Positions 7,593-14,877 of a DNA stretch of 64,000 nucleotides are shown here, piece by piece (position 1 is the stretch's first letter; the number at the start of each line of letters is the position of its first letter). The translations under genes and the position numbers were made by a program. The stretch comes from Paramylibacter ulvae (lineage in GTDB: Bacteria; Pseudomonadota; Alphaproteobacteria; Rhodobacterales; Rhodobacteraceae), in contig NZ_BMZF01000010.1 in NCBI RefSeq assembly GCF_014652655.1, positions 1 to 64,000 of the forward strand, written 5' to 3'. Under the pieces are notes generated by a model. The model did not search any database. It was given only the letters and a program-made list of their open reading frames with translations, and was not told the origin of the DNA.

Positions 7593-8234
7593 ATGTGGCT
7601 CAAATCCATCCGAAATTTGCTTGGCGGGGTCGCCATAAGTGTCGTTTCCAGCTTGGCTCCGCAGGCAGCAAAAGCCTACCAAGTTGATTGCGCCATTCTG
7701 CTTTGCCTGGCTGGCGGGTGGCCAACTTCAGCAGAATGTGCCCATGCTCGTGCGGTTTTCATTAGGCGGATTACGCCTTGGCCGATCGAGCCGCCGTTGC
7801 AAATTTGGCGCTGCCCGATGGGTGTTTCTGAGCGGGTGCCTTTGCAAAGCACGGCCCCAAAGATCTGGGAGGCCAGCAACCAAACAGGTCAGACGCTCGG
7901 CCAAGTCATTCTGGCACAGATGGCTGAAGGCGGTGCCGATATCGACATCAGTGGTCTGGAATTCGATTTCGTGCGCTCGATCCGTGTCTGGGATGTTCGA
8001 TACTACAGCCATCGCGAACGCGGTCGCGACGATGACTGCTCTGAGAGCTACAATATTCGCCTCGGGACCTATGGCACGCAGGGCGAATTCGGATGGCAAC
8101 GCACGACACCGGCGGCCGCCCCGCAGTGGGTGCTGCCGTCGCGGCGCTGTTCGTCATCGAATTGGCGACGCGGGGTTGGCGTTGAATGGGAAGATCACGA
8201 AGGCAACCATGGATACGAGTGGGTGGCCTACTAA
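7593..8234 (+). CDS. Secreted Cys-containing protein, unknown function
   Basis: 213 residues. Residues 1-28 form a signal peptide (MWLKSIRNLLGGVAISVVSSLAPQAAKA). The mature part has paired Cys residues (VDCAILLCLAGGWPTSAEC near 32-50, RCP near 73) and a C-terminal Trp/Gly-rich stretch (GVGVEWEDHEGNHGYEW). Small periplasmic proteins with the CAILLCLAGG-type motif occur in alphaproteobacterial conjugative and integrative elements; I recall the pattern but cannot name a family. It lies between the Xre gene and the Arc pair. Confidence 0.65.
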   Translation: MWLKSIRNLLGGVAISVVSSLAPQAAKAYQVDCAILLCLAGGWPTSAECAHARAVFIRRITPWPIEPPLQIWRCPMGVSERVPLQSTAPKIWEASNQTGQTLGQVILAQMAEGGADIDISGLEFDFVRSIRVWDVRYYSHRERGRDDDCSESYNIRLGTYGTQGEFGWQRTTPAAAPQWVLPSRRCSSSNWRRGVGVEWEDHEGNHGYEWVAY

Positions 8235-8236
8235 GG

Positions 8237-8551
8237 CTATTCCCCGATATCCTTCATGCGTTCCGATATATCGCCCGCAATACGCTCGTATAGGGCGGCT
8301 TGCTTGTCTCTGGGTGAGCCCGGTTGCGGGCTTCTCCGTCGGATTCGTTTGGCGAGCCAGAATAGCATTCGGGCTGCGGGGTCGCTAATGTTTTCCGGGA
8401 CCGGCGCGGGGTAGTTTTCTTCAAGGACCGCAACGACCTCAGCGTTCATGCTACGGTGGTTGCTCTCGGCTGCAAGCCGTATCCGGTCACGAAGGCCATC
8501 CGGCAATCGCACGATGAACTTGTCCTGATTTTGAGCACTTTGTTCTGACAT
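8237..8551 (-). CDS. Arc-type ribbon-helix-helix repressor
   Basis: 104 residues from ATG 8551 (the frame extends to 8602, but that would place the start across the operators). The N-terminal RHH domain reads DKFIVRLPDGLRDRIRLAAESNHRSMNAEVVAVLEENY, i.e. beta-strand FIVRLP and the helix pair of Arc/MetJ proteins. The C-terminal half is basic (AKRIRRRSPQPG). It is divergent from a second Arc-like gene at 8636, with two palindromes between them, so cross- or autoregulation is likely. Confidence 0.85.
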   Translation of the reverse strand: MSEQSAQNQDKFIVRLPDGLRDRIRLAAESNHRSMNAEVVAVLEENYPAPVPENISDPAARMLFWLAKRIRRRSPQPGSPRDKQAALYERIAGDISERMKDIGE

Positions 8552-8553
8552 GG

Positions 8554-8604
8554 TGGCACTGTGCCATAAAATTCGATTGACGCAATAGTGGCTAAGTGCC
8601 ACTA
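8554..8604. promoter_or_regulatory. Two operator palindromes between divergent Arc genes
   Basis: TGGCAC-T-GTGCCA (8554-8566) and TAGTGGC-TAAGT-GCCACTA (8586-8604) are perfect inverted repeats. Both contain the half-site GTGCCA, one 35 bp from the other. They lie in the 84-bp gap between the divergent Arc-type genes, where both promoters must be. Confidence 0.7.
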
Positions 8605-8635
8605 ACGGGACATGTTTTCAACCTGGAGGCGTTTC

Positions 8636-8830
8636 ATGAATAGTCGTAAACCAATGCAGCTTCGGCTTCCGCAAGAGCTCAAGGAGTGGATCAAGGCGGA
8701 GTCCGATCGCAATGGCAACTCCCAAAACTCTGAAGTTATCCGAGCCATTCGCGCGGCGAAGGACAGGCGTTCCGCACTCGGTTCAATTGGAAATATCAAT
8801 ATGAATCAGTGTGATAATGCGCGTTGTTAA
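8636..8830 (+). CDS. Small Arc-type ribbon-helix-helix protein
   Basis: 64 residues from ATG 8636, chosen because GGAGG lies at 8625-8629, six bases upstream; an ATG at 8612 is in frame but lacks this. The RHH domain is MQLRLPQELKEWIKAESDRNGNSQNSEVIRAIRAA: strand QLRLP followed by two helices. Next genes in the same direction are a small pre-integrase gene and the integrase, so it may regulate excision or integrase expression. That role is inference. Confidence 0.85.
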   Translation: MNSRKPMQLRLPQELKEWIKAESDRNGNSQNSEVIRAIRAAKDRRSALGSIGNINMNQCDNARC

Positions 8831-8854
8831 CGAGGTGAGAGAGGTGTCGAGACG

Positions 8855-9046
8855 ATGACCAAAGCAAGTGCACAGACAAAAGCGAAACAAGCGGCCTCAG
8901 CCTTTATCCGCGAGGCGCGGGAGGCAGGTTGGCAGCGCGCAAAGTTCGAGATCAAGCCTGATGGCAGTGTCATCGTCGATGCGAATATGGTCGCGCCAGA
9001 GGCCGCCGACGACTTTCTCAACAGCGACTTGAGAATGGGCGAATGA
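8855..9046 (+). CDS. Small pre-integrase protein
   Basis: 63 residues, MTKASAQTKAKQAASAFIREAREAGWQRAKFEI then a strand-forming DGSVIVDANM. No family is recognised, but small proteins of this shape, overlapping the integrase by 4 bp, are common in alphaproteobacterial islands and prophages. Its stop overlaps the integrase ATG (ATGA at 9043-9046), which supports coupled translation. Confidence 0.7.
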   Translation: MTKASAQTKAKQAASAFIREAREAGWQRAKFEIKPDGSVIVDANMVAPEAADDFLNSDLRMGE

Positions 9047-10074
9047 CCCGCAATAGCCTGCCAAAATACGTCTATAGTGACAGGGGTTACCTACGGTTCA
9101 TCCGGCGATCGCGCGGCATCTCCGTCATGATGCACGAGGAAGCGGGCACACCGGAATTTTGGGATCACTACAATCGCTTGCTGAAGGGAAAACCAGCGCC
9201 TGCGCCGGTGAAGCGCAATTTTGAGGCGTTGATTCTTAGCTACTACGAGAGCGACGCCTACAAGAAGCTGAAGCCCCGGACGAGATCCGATTATCGGCGG
9301 TACATCAGCCACATTCGCGAGATCTGGGCCGACAAAGACCCGGCTAGGATCGAAACCCACCACATTTATGAACTGCACCGGGCAAATGCGGATCACTGGC
9401 GGCAAGCCAACTATCTCGTCCAGGTCATGGTCGTCTTGATGAACCACGCCCGTCTGATTGGTTTTATCAAGAAAGAGCATGGCAATCCGGCGAAGGGCAT
9501 TCCGCTCTTCAAGCAGCAAAGCGACGGGTGGGAGCCTTGGCCAGACGATGTTCGAGCAGAGTTCGAAGCGCTGGCTTCAAAGCGTGCGCGGCTGGTCTAT
9601 GAGCTTTGCGTTGGTACAGGTCAGCGCATTGGTGATGTCGTGAAGATGAAGTGGGCGCACTTTTCGGATGAGGGATTCGATTTCACTCAAGGCAAAACCG
9701 ACAAGCCGCTGTGGATCCCGCTCACGGATCGCCTCAAGACCCATCTCGACGGACTCGCGCGAACGGATGGTACTGTCGTGACCGACCCCAAAGGTCGACC
9801 GGTGAGCTACCGCATCGTTGCGGAGGAAATGCGCACCATCAAAAAGAAGATGAAGCATGAGAAGGCGAGCTACTACAAAACCCACGGGCTCAGGAAAAAT
9901 GCGACGATCGAGCTCTATCTAGCTGGATGTGATGACGAGATGGTCAAGGCGGTCACCGGGCACTCAGGCGTTGAGATGCTGAAAAAGTACGGCGGACCGA
10001 TCCGGCAAAGGGAGCTCGCGAAGCGCGCTCAAGAGGCGAGAAATCAAATGGAACGAAGCAAGAGCGAAACGTGA
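9043..10074 (+). CDS. Tyrosine-type site-specific integrase (element 1)
   Basis: 343 residues. The N-terminal part includes a SAM-like core-binding domain (YESDAYKKLKPRTRSDYRRYISHI near 67-90). The catalytic domain has Arg in GTGQRIGDVVKMKW, the HxxR box THGLRKNATIELY, the His in VTGHSGVEMLKKYGG and the nucleophilic Tyr in the same segment. All usual residues are therefore present. The gene ends 68 bp before the displaced tRNA-Cys 3' end at 10143, so tRNA-Cys is its likely target. It is the right-end gene of element 1. Confidence 0.92.
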   Translation: MTRNSLPKYVYSDRGYLRFIRRSRGISVMMHEEAGTPEFWDHYNRLLKGKPAPAPVKRNFEALILSYYESDAYKKLKPRTRSDYRRYISHIREIWADKDPARIETHHIYELHRANADHWRQANYLVQVMVVLMNHARLIGFIKKEHGNPAKGIPLFKQQSDGWEPWPDDVRAEFEALASKRARLVYELCVGTGQRIGDVVKMKWAHFSDEGFDFTQGKTDKPLWIPLTDRLKTHLDGLARTDGTVVTDPKGRPVSYRIVAEEMRTIKKKMKHEKASYYKTHGLRKNATIELYLAGCDDEMVKAVTGHSGVEMLKKYGGPIRQRELAKRAQEARNQMERSKSET

Positions 10075-10142
10075 AAGTTTCAACGGTTGTTTCAAAAATG
10101 GCAGTGAAGGAGAAGAAGGATGACGCAAGTCATTGATTTTAA

Positions 10143-10187
10143 TGGAGGCGAGTACCGGAATCGAACCGGTGTACACGGATTTGCAAT
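10143..10187 (-). repeat. Left 45-bp direct repeat: duplicated tRNA-Cys 3' end (att site)
   Basis: Identical over 45 bp to 16306-16350, the CCA, acceptor strand, T arm and anticodon-side sequence of tRNA-Cys. The flanks differ (A versus G before, TCTT versus CCGC after). It is not a functional tRNA because the 5' half is missing. It is best read as the junction between element 1 and element 2. The core includes the palindrome GTGTACAC. Confidence 0.9.
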
Positions 10188-10189
10188 TC

Positions 10190-10265
10190 TTGTACACTTT
10201 GAATTGGTCCAATAAAATAAGGGCGCAATAGTCACGCTATTTTCATGTGTACATAATTGTGTACA
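10190..10265. promoter_or_regulatory. Left-end integrase arm-type sites (TGTGTACA)
   Basis: TTGTACAC at 10190-10197 lies just inside the repeat. TGTGTACA occurs at 10246-10253 and 10258-10265, 12 bp apart in direct orientation. The same paired motif is found inside the right end. Short paired direct repeats on both sides of the core are typical arm-type binding sites of tyrosine integrases. Confidence 0.6.
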
Positions 10266-10307
10266 GATTTGTTGGTGAAGTTTTGCAATATTTAGCTCTG
10301 CTGTCGA

Positions 10308-10823
10308 CTAACAAGGCGGTTCAAAATAAGCGATGTGGCGAAGTGATTTGGAAGATCCTTTTAAGGATATAGGGCCATGTTCGACTCCGTTTGCTATAAC
10401 TATAACGGACTTTTTTTCCATAAATAGTTCAGTCAAAAACTTCCACCGATCTTTGTCCCTTTCGGTTGGACCAAAACGCAAGGCAGCTTCATATCCTAAA
10501 ATTTTATCTGCGTTGTCGTTGATGCCATACATCGGGCCAATATATAATTCGTTTGAATTGTCAGGTACCCACCGCACGGTTTTCCCAGTGTCAAACCTAA
10601 AGAGAAGTTCAGCCTGTTTAGTTTGTGGAAGAGGTTTTGAAATATAAGCAGTAAACGTTGGCCCTAAAAAATCAGAACCAGGTGGAGGACAAGCAAATGA
10701 AAGACTTTCATCGCCGGAAAGTGCAACTTGATTTTCGAACGCGTTATGCCAATTTGCAAACGCTGTATTTGAGAAAAACAAAGCTGAACTAATGGTTGCT
10801 ATTGAGAGAAAATTAATGTGCAT
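10308..10823 (-). CDS. Secreted protein, unknown function
   Basis: 171 residues. Residues 1-23 are a signal peptide (MHINFLSIATISSALFFSNTAFA). The mature protein is beta-rich with two Cys (SFACPPPG near 45 and the final Cys171), which could form one disulfide. Repeated strand patterns such as ELLFRFDTGKTVRWVPD and SVIVIANGVEHGPISL suggest a small compact periplasmic domain. No family is recognised. It is the first cargo gene at the left end of element 2 and is divergent from the methyltransferase. Confidence 0.65.
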   Translation of the reverse strand: MHINFLSIATISSALFFSNTAFANWHNAFENQVALSGDESLSFACPPPGSDFLGPTFTAYISKPLPQTKQAELLFRFDTGKTVRWVPDNSNELYIGPMYGINDNADKILGYEAALRFGPTERDKDRWKFLTELFMEKKSVIVIANGVEHGPISLKGSSKSLRHIAYFEPPC

Positions 10824-10962
10824 CTATAATCCTTACTTTGAAGTCCAAAAAGTTTATATTGCGACATTAATGACTTAAGTTGGCCAAAAGCAATATAGGT
10901 GAAAAGGTTTTAGTATTTAAATAAAGTTATAAATTTCGCCAAACGAGCTTAACCTCGCATTT

Positions 10963-11889
10963 ATGGATGATCCGCTGCGAAGGAAGCTGGATTTCAAATT
11001 ACCCTACCCAGCTAAAGTAGCGAGCGATGTTAAAGGGCAAGGAAATATTAATTGGTTTCTTTTGCAGGGTGCTTTAATAGCTATACGACTTGATGATCTA
11101 AAAATTGACGCGGACGAAATGGCACCCATATTAAGCAAAAACGAATTTATCAACAAAATTCTCGTCGGAGATGCAGTGTCTACAATGAAAAAACTTCCGC
11201 AAGGATGTGTGGATATTGTGGTGACATCGCCTCCTTATAATTTGAAGAATTCGACGGGTAACGGAATGAAAGATGGGCGTGGTGGAAAATGGTCTAACGC
11301 TGCACTGATGGATGGGTACGCCAATTATAACGACAATATGCCACACGATGATTATGTAGCTTGGCAACGCAAGTGCTTAACAGAAATGATGCGTGTTGTA
11401 AGCGATGATGGAGCTATATTTTATAATCATAAATGGCGTGTACAGGCGGGATTGCTGCAAGATAGGAGTGATATAGTTGAAGGTTTTCCAGTACGCCAAA
11501 TTATAATTTGGCGTAGAAAAGGTGGATTTAATTTTAATCCGGGATATTTTGTACCTACTTACGAAGTCATTTATTTGATTGCAAAAAAAGGTTTCAAACT
11601 TGCCAAAGGTGGAAACTCGCATGGAGATATATGGGAGTTTACGCAAGAACAAAAAAATCCGCATCCGGCTCCATTTCCAGTCGCGCTGATTGACAGAATA
11701 ATAACGTCCACAAATGCAAAGACCGTTTTAGATCCTTTTATGGGTTCTGGCACTACGGCCATTTCTGCAAAATCCCACAATAGAGATTACGTTGGAATTG
11801 AGCTTAGCGAAAAGTATGTTGTGCACGCAGAAGAACGAATCAAAAATTATTTTGATGAGGCTGATGAAATAAGCACAGGTCAAAAATAG
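10963..11889 (+). CDS. Type II DNA methyltransferase, beta class (probable N4-cytosine)
   Basis: 308 residues. The catalytic motif IV TSPPYNL is near residues 88-94 and the SAM motif I DPFMGSGTTA is near 253-262; this order (IV before I) defines the beta class. SPPY rather than DPPY, together with the MvaI/BcnI-like partner nuclease, favours N4-methylcytosine, but N6-adenine cannot be excluded. The first 50 or so residues match nothing I know; a start at ATG 11118 (MAPILSKNEF) is possible. It is followed after 152 bp by the restriction enzyme in the same direction. Confidence 0.88.
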   Translation: MDDPLRRKLDFKLPYPAKVASDVKGQGNINWFLLQGALIAIRLDDLKIDADEMAPILSKNEFINKILVGDAVSTMKKLPQGCVDIVVTSPPYNLKNSTGNGMKDGRGGKWSNAALMDGYANYNDNMPHDDYVAWQRKCLTEMMRVVSDDGAIFYNHKWRVQAGLLQDRSDIVEGFPVRQIIIWRRKGGFNFNPGYFVPTYEVIYLIAKKGFKLAKGGNSHGDIWEFTQEQKNPHPAPFPVALIDRIITSTNAKTVLDPFMGSGTTAISAKSHNRDYVGIELSEKYVVHAEERIKNYFDEADEISTGQK

Positions 11890-12041
11890 CGAACCAAGTG
11901 TTTGCTGGCGCGTTTAACTATTGGGGTGTCTATTTGGCGACACTTAGTACAAGTAGTTCATGTCGTTTTTTACAAAATACTTTCATTCTACCAAATTGTT
12001 AGTACCTTTTTTTAAAGCAAAGCTTTTTAAAGAGATACTTT

Positions 12042-12848
12042 ATGCAACAAGATAATGAATTTTCGAAACAGAAATTATTAGCCAAGCTAGATGAAATTGT
12101 AGGGGTCTGGCATTCAGGTACACGAGAAGGAAACGATGGAAATGCTGGGCATACCTTCGAAGACTTAATGGGAATAACTGAGAATAACCTTTCAATACCA
12201 GATTTTGGGATATTTGAAATTAAGACCCGACGGGTAGAAGCTGGTAGTTTGATAACCCTATTTCACAAAGAGCCTAAACCAGCTGCAACTATTCCAAAGT
12301 TAATAGTCGCAATGGGATGGCCGCATAAAAATCCAAATAATAAATATCCGGCTGGAGAAATGAGTTTTCGCTCTACTACGGCATCAGATCGGTATTCTGT
12401 GCGTGGCTTTAGAGTAGTGTTGAGTGAGGGGCGGATATCCTTAGAATTTAATAAAAATAAAGTAGCATCTGACACGATCGACCAAACTGGGCAGTACAAA
12501 ACGTATGGTGATTGGCTAAGCGACATTGAGCAAAGGAACCCTCATTATCAATCCTTATTCCCTATATTTTGGGACGAAAGCAATTTCATTGCGAAATGTG
12601 TTGAAAAATTAGACAATACACTTTTTGTTCAATGTAAAAGTAAAAATGTAGGCGGGCGGATGATGTATATGTACACTGAAGCTGTTCTTCTAAAGGGGTT
12701 TAAACCAAAACGATTAATAGAGCTATTTACCAGCGGAGGATTATTCATAGATTTTGACGCACGTACCGGCCACAATCATGGAACTAAACTGCGAGTTAAG
12801 CTTTCTAAAGTTGCTGAACTGTTCGAAACACATGAGATAGTAGGGTGA
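12042..12848 (+). CDS. MvaI/BcnI-family restriction endonuclease
   Basis: 268 residues. A PD-(D/E)xK site is visible: Glu40 in HTFEDLMG, Asp54 in SIPDFG and Glu59-x-Lys61 in FEIKTRR. The surrounding pattern (GHTFEDLMGITENNLS, then SLITLFHKEPKP) is characteristic of the MvaI/BcnI family, monomeric enzymes known to cut CCNGG-type sites. Specificity here is not predictable by eye. AAAGAGA lies upstream of the ATG. It pairs with the upstream methyltransferase as a restriction-modification system, which would also help keep the element in the host. Confidence 0.8.
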   Translation: MQQDNEFSKQKLLAKLDEIVGVWHSGTREGNDGNAGHTFEDLMGITENNLSIPDFGIFEIKTRRVEAGSLITLFHKEPKPAATIPKLIVAMGWPHKNPNNKYPAGEMSFRSTTASDRYSVRGFRVVLSEGRISLEFNKNKVASDTIDQTGQYKTYGDWLSDIEQRNPHYQSLFPIFWDESNFIAKCVEKLDNTLFVQCKSKNVGGRMMYMYTEAVLLKGFKPKRLIELFTSGGLFIDFDARTGHNHGTKLRVKLSKVAELFETHEIVG

Positions 12849-12869
12849 TTTGCAGGAGTCACCTATTGT

Positions 12870-13442
12870 TCAAATAAGTTCAATAGCGCTACGTAGTTTG
12901 TTCTCATTGAAATCAATGTAATTCATAGTGGTGCTTATGTCTTTATGTCGCGCTAGTGCCTGAACGACACGTACACTAATACCTTTATCCGCTAACTCAG
13001 TTAAGAACTGTCGTCTGCCGCTATGAGAACTTGCACCTCTAATGTTTGCGAGTGCGTAGAAACGTGCAAATAAATTGACAATGGTCTGTGGGCTGAAACC
13101 ACCTCGTTTGGCGCTGAAAAACAGCGCTGCGTTAGGTGATATGATATGCTGTGGGTATTGGGCAGCAAACAGACACAGAGCTATTGTCAGGCGCTTGCTG
13201 ACTAGCACGGTGTTTCCCTCACTACCTTTTGTTTGTCCCGCTTTTAAATAGATGGTGTTGCGTACTTTTCCGGTTTCATCAAATACATCACCAACTCTTA
13301 GTGAGGCAATTTCACATGCCCTAAGTCCGGCTAAAAAACTAAAAGCAAATATCGCATGGTTTCGTGCGCTGTAGCGGTGTGAATTGATTATTGCGGTAAG
13401 TCTTTTTTGTTCCGCTTGAGTTAATAGTTTTGCTTGTTTCAT
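12870..13442 (-). CDS. Short tyrosine recombinase (FimB/XerD-like catalytic domain only)
   Basis: 190 residues, with no room for an N-terminal core-binding domain. Catalytic residues are present: Arg in FLAGLRACEIASLRV, the HxxR box SSHSGRRQFL, His in LARHKDISTTMNYID and the Tyr in the same segment; Lys is likely in KAGQTKGSEG. FimB/FimE-type fimbrial switch recombinases have this size. It is the second recombinase in a 6-kb element, in addition to the 403-residue integrase. A DNA-inversion or resolution role is possible; an 11-bp inverted repeat lies 135 bp upstream of its start. Confidence 0.85.
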   Translation of the reverse strand: MKQAKLLTQAEQKRLTAIINSHRYSARNHAIFAFSFLAGLRACEIASLRVGDVFDETGKVRNTIYLKAGQTKGSEGNTVLVSKRLTIALCLFAAQYPQHIISPNAALFFSAKRGGFSPQTIVNLFARFYALANIRGASSHSGRRQFLTELADKGISVRVVQALARHKDISTTMNYIDFNENKLRSAIELI

Positions 13443-14003
13443 ACGTCATCCAATATGTGTTTATTTACCGCAATGTATTGTAATTTCACATATTTTGGAA
13501 AACGACCTAAAAAGCCATTTTGGTTAAGTTGTTGTAATTTAACACTTATCGTTACATATGTTATAGAATGTGTATTATTTAACATTTGTATTCTATTAAA
13601 TGTTAAATTTGCGTATTAATCACCCAATTTCTTCTAGTACATATTTTCAAACTTAGCCTGTGCGCTTCCCAGCTCGACTTAGTGTTTGAATTATGTCGTG
13701 CATTGCAGCCTCAATGCTTAAATTGTTTCCGAAGTGCTTTCAATGAGCAAACGAGCTTTGCTGCTTTTACACCAATTTTGACTTAGCTCCTTCACTGCTA
13801 CTAGCTCGTCAATATCAATCAATAGGATTAAAATGTACTGTAGTAATTTCACTAAGTGTTCCTTTGGTTTGGCACATATTTTTGTAATTTTACATTGGCA
13901 ACACCGTAGGATTTGCAACAAATGTGGATCTGTTGCATCTGACATTTCGCCCGGCTCACTTCAGTCAGCATTGCTGTTTTTCAGTGTTGTGCAGAACATG
14001 CTG
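13443..14003. other. 561-bp AT-rich non-coding region with repeats
   Basis: No supported gene. It holds an 11-bp perfect inverted repeat (13577-13608) and three copies of TTGTAATTT[C/A/T]ACA (13478-13490, 13532-13544, 13882-13894). A minus-strand frame 13718-13945 (75 residues) continues in another frame to a plausible end (MHDIIQTLSRAGKRTG near 13670), so a decayed small gene may be present. Position between the recombinase and the HUH protein makes it a candidate replication origin or recombination site. Confidence 0.45.
13577..13608. repeat. 11-bp perfect inverted repeat
   Basis: ATTTAACATTT at 13577-13587 and AAATGTTAAAT at 13598-13608, separated by 10 bp. No T-run typical of a terminator follows. 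It lies upstream of the short recombinase gene, so it could be a recombination or regulator-binding site. Confidence 0.6.
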
Positions 14004-14579
14004 CTATTTTTTTTTTGAAGTTCGCCTACGCGAATTTTCTATGATGATTTCATTTTTTTCTTGCTGTTTAAGCAATCTACGAATGCGATGTAAGGAATTT
14101 GACGACATTGCAGTTGGCTTGCGATGTGTTGCAGGTAAGTAAAGTGTATTTTCTCCGAGTTTAGGGTACTCGTGTAAGCAATAGCGAGTGGCTCCTTTCT
14201 TGCTACGAATTTCGTCAATTATTAAATGCTCGTACGGTACGCTATGTTTGCTGGTGGCTTCCCATAGACACTTAGCGGTCTTGCAGAAAAAATCGATTTG
14301 GCAGTTTGGTTTTGCAAGAAAGTGAAAATGAATATTGCTGCCACTTTTTCCGGTATGATAAAATACGAAACGTTCTATTCTATTGTTGTCTTTGACTAGG
14401 TTAGAACCCAAATAGGTTCTGTCTAATCGGTTAAAGAAATTGTTTATGTCCTTTTCAGCGATTTCTTTTGAAATAGAGTGCCCATCTAAAAACTTTAGGG
14501 TACCAAATACCTGCCAGTTTTTATCATTTAGCCAATCGATTATTGCCTCTTGTTGTTTGTAACTGTTTGAGTGGTTCAT
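14004..14579 (-). CDS. HUH-type replication initiator-like protein
   Basis: 191 residues. Three motifs fit a rolling-circle Rep: motif 1 FGTLKF near 25-30, motif 2 NIHFHFLAKP near 81-90 (His-hydrophobic-His metal site) and a candidate catalytic Tyr in ATRYCLHEYPK near 131-141. The basic C-terminus (RRLLKQQEKNEIIIENSRRRTSKKK pattern) suits DNA binding. The overall pattern resembles small phage/satellite replication proteins, though I cannot name a family. Without it the element has no replication gene. Alternative: an HUH relaxase-like or transposase-like protein. Confidence 0.55.
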   Translation of the reverse strand: MNHSNSYKQQEAIIDWLNDKNWQVFGTLKFLDGHSISKEIAEKDINNFFNRLDRTYLGSNLVKDNNRIERFVFYHTGKSGSNIHFHFLAKPNCQIDFFCKTAKCLWEATSKHSVPYEHLIIDEIRSKKGATRYCLHEYPKLGENTLYLPATHRKPTAMSSNSLHRIRRLLKQQEKNEIIIENSRRRTSKKK

Positions 14580-14877
14580 TGGGGCTTCTTAATCCTTCAT
14601 TCATTTATTTATCATTTGTAAATCAACGGTACTGCAGCCAGCGAAGTAACCGAAATGAGGTGGCAAATTGAAATGAAATTGTCTGTATGCTGCAGTTTTA
14701 TATAGGCAAATTATTCGGTAAACTGTCGCAAGCAACAAGGCAGACTTTCTTTGTCACGTCTGCAGTTCCCTAAAGAGACAATGTTGCTAATTTGGTGATT
14801 TTTGCGTTCACGCGTAAATTAAATAGGTTATGTCAAATTTGAATATGGCGATTTAATTGGACTAAATGCATATTGAT
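14580..14877. other. 298-bp AT-rich gap between HUH and integrase genes
   Basis: No gene. It contains three CTGCAG hexamers (near 14631, 14690 and 14759) and an inverted repeat GCAGAC/GTCTGC at 14740-14745 and 14758-14763. The HUH gene promoter must lie here. A double-strand origin is conceivable. Confidence 0.35.

Larger units (their letters stand above)
1..10142. mobile_element. Right part of an integrated element next to tRNA-Cys (left end outside window)
   Basis: This block is visibly GC-richer than the core genes after 16.4 kb. It ends in a small pre-integrase gene and a tyrosine integrase, which stops 68 bp before a 45-bp duplicate of the tRNA-Cys 3' end at 10143-10187. That geometry (integrase next to a displaced tRNA end) is typical of tRNA-targeted genomic islands. 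No third copy of the 45-bp sequence is seen in 1-10142, so the left boundary must lie upstream of the window, or the block is a remnant. The extent given is inference; only the right edge is supported directly. Confidence 0.5.

Noticed and set aside
13434-14142. Several short plus-strand frames in the AT-rich gap of element 2
   Set aside because: Cys/Phe-rich random-looking translations; partly antisense to the HUH gene.
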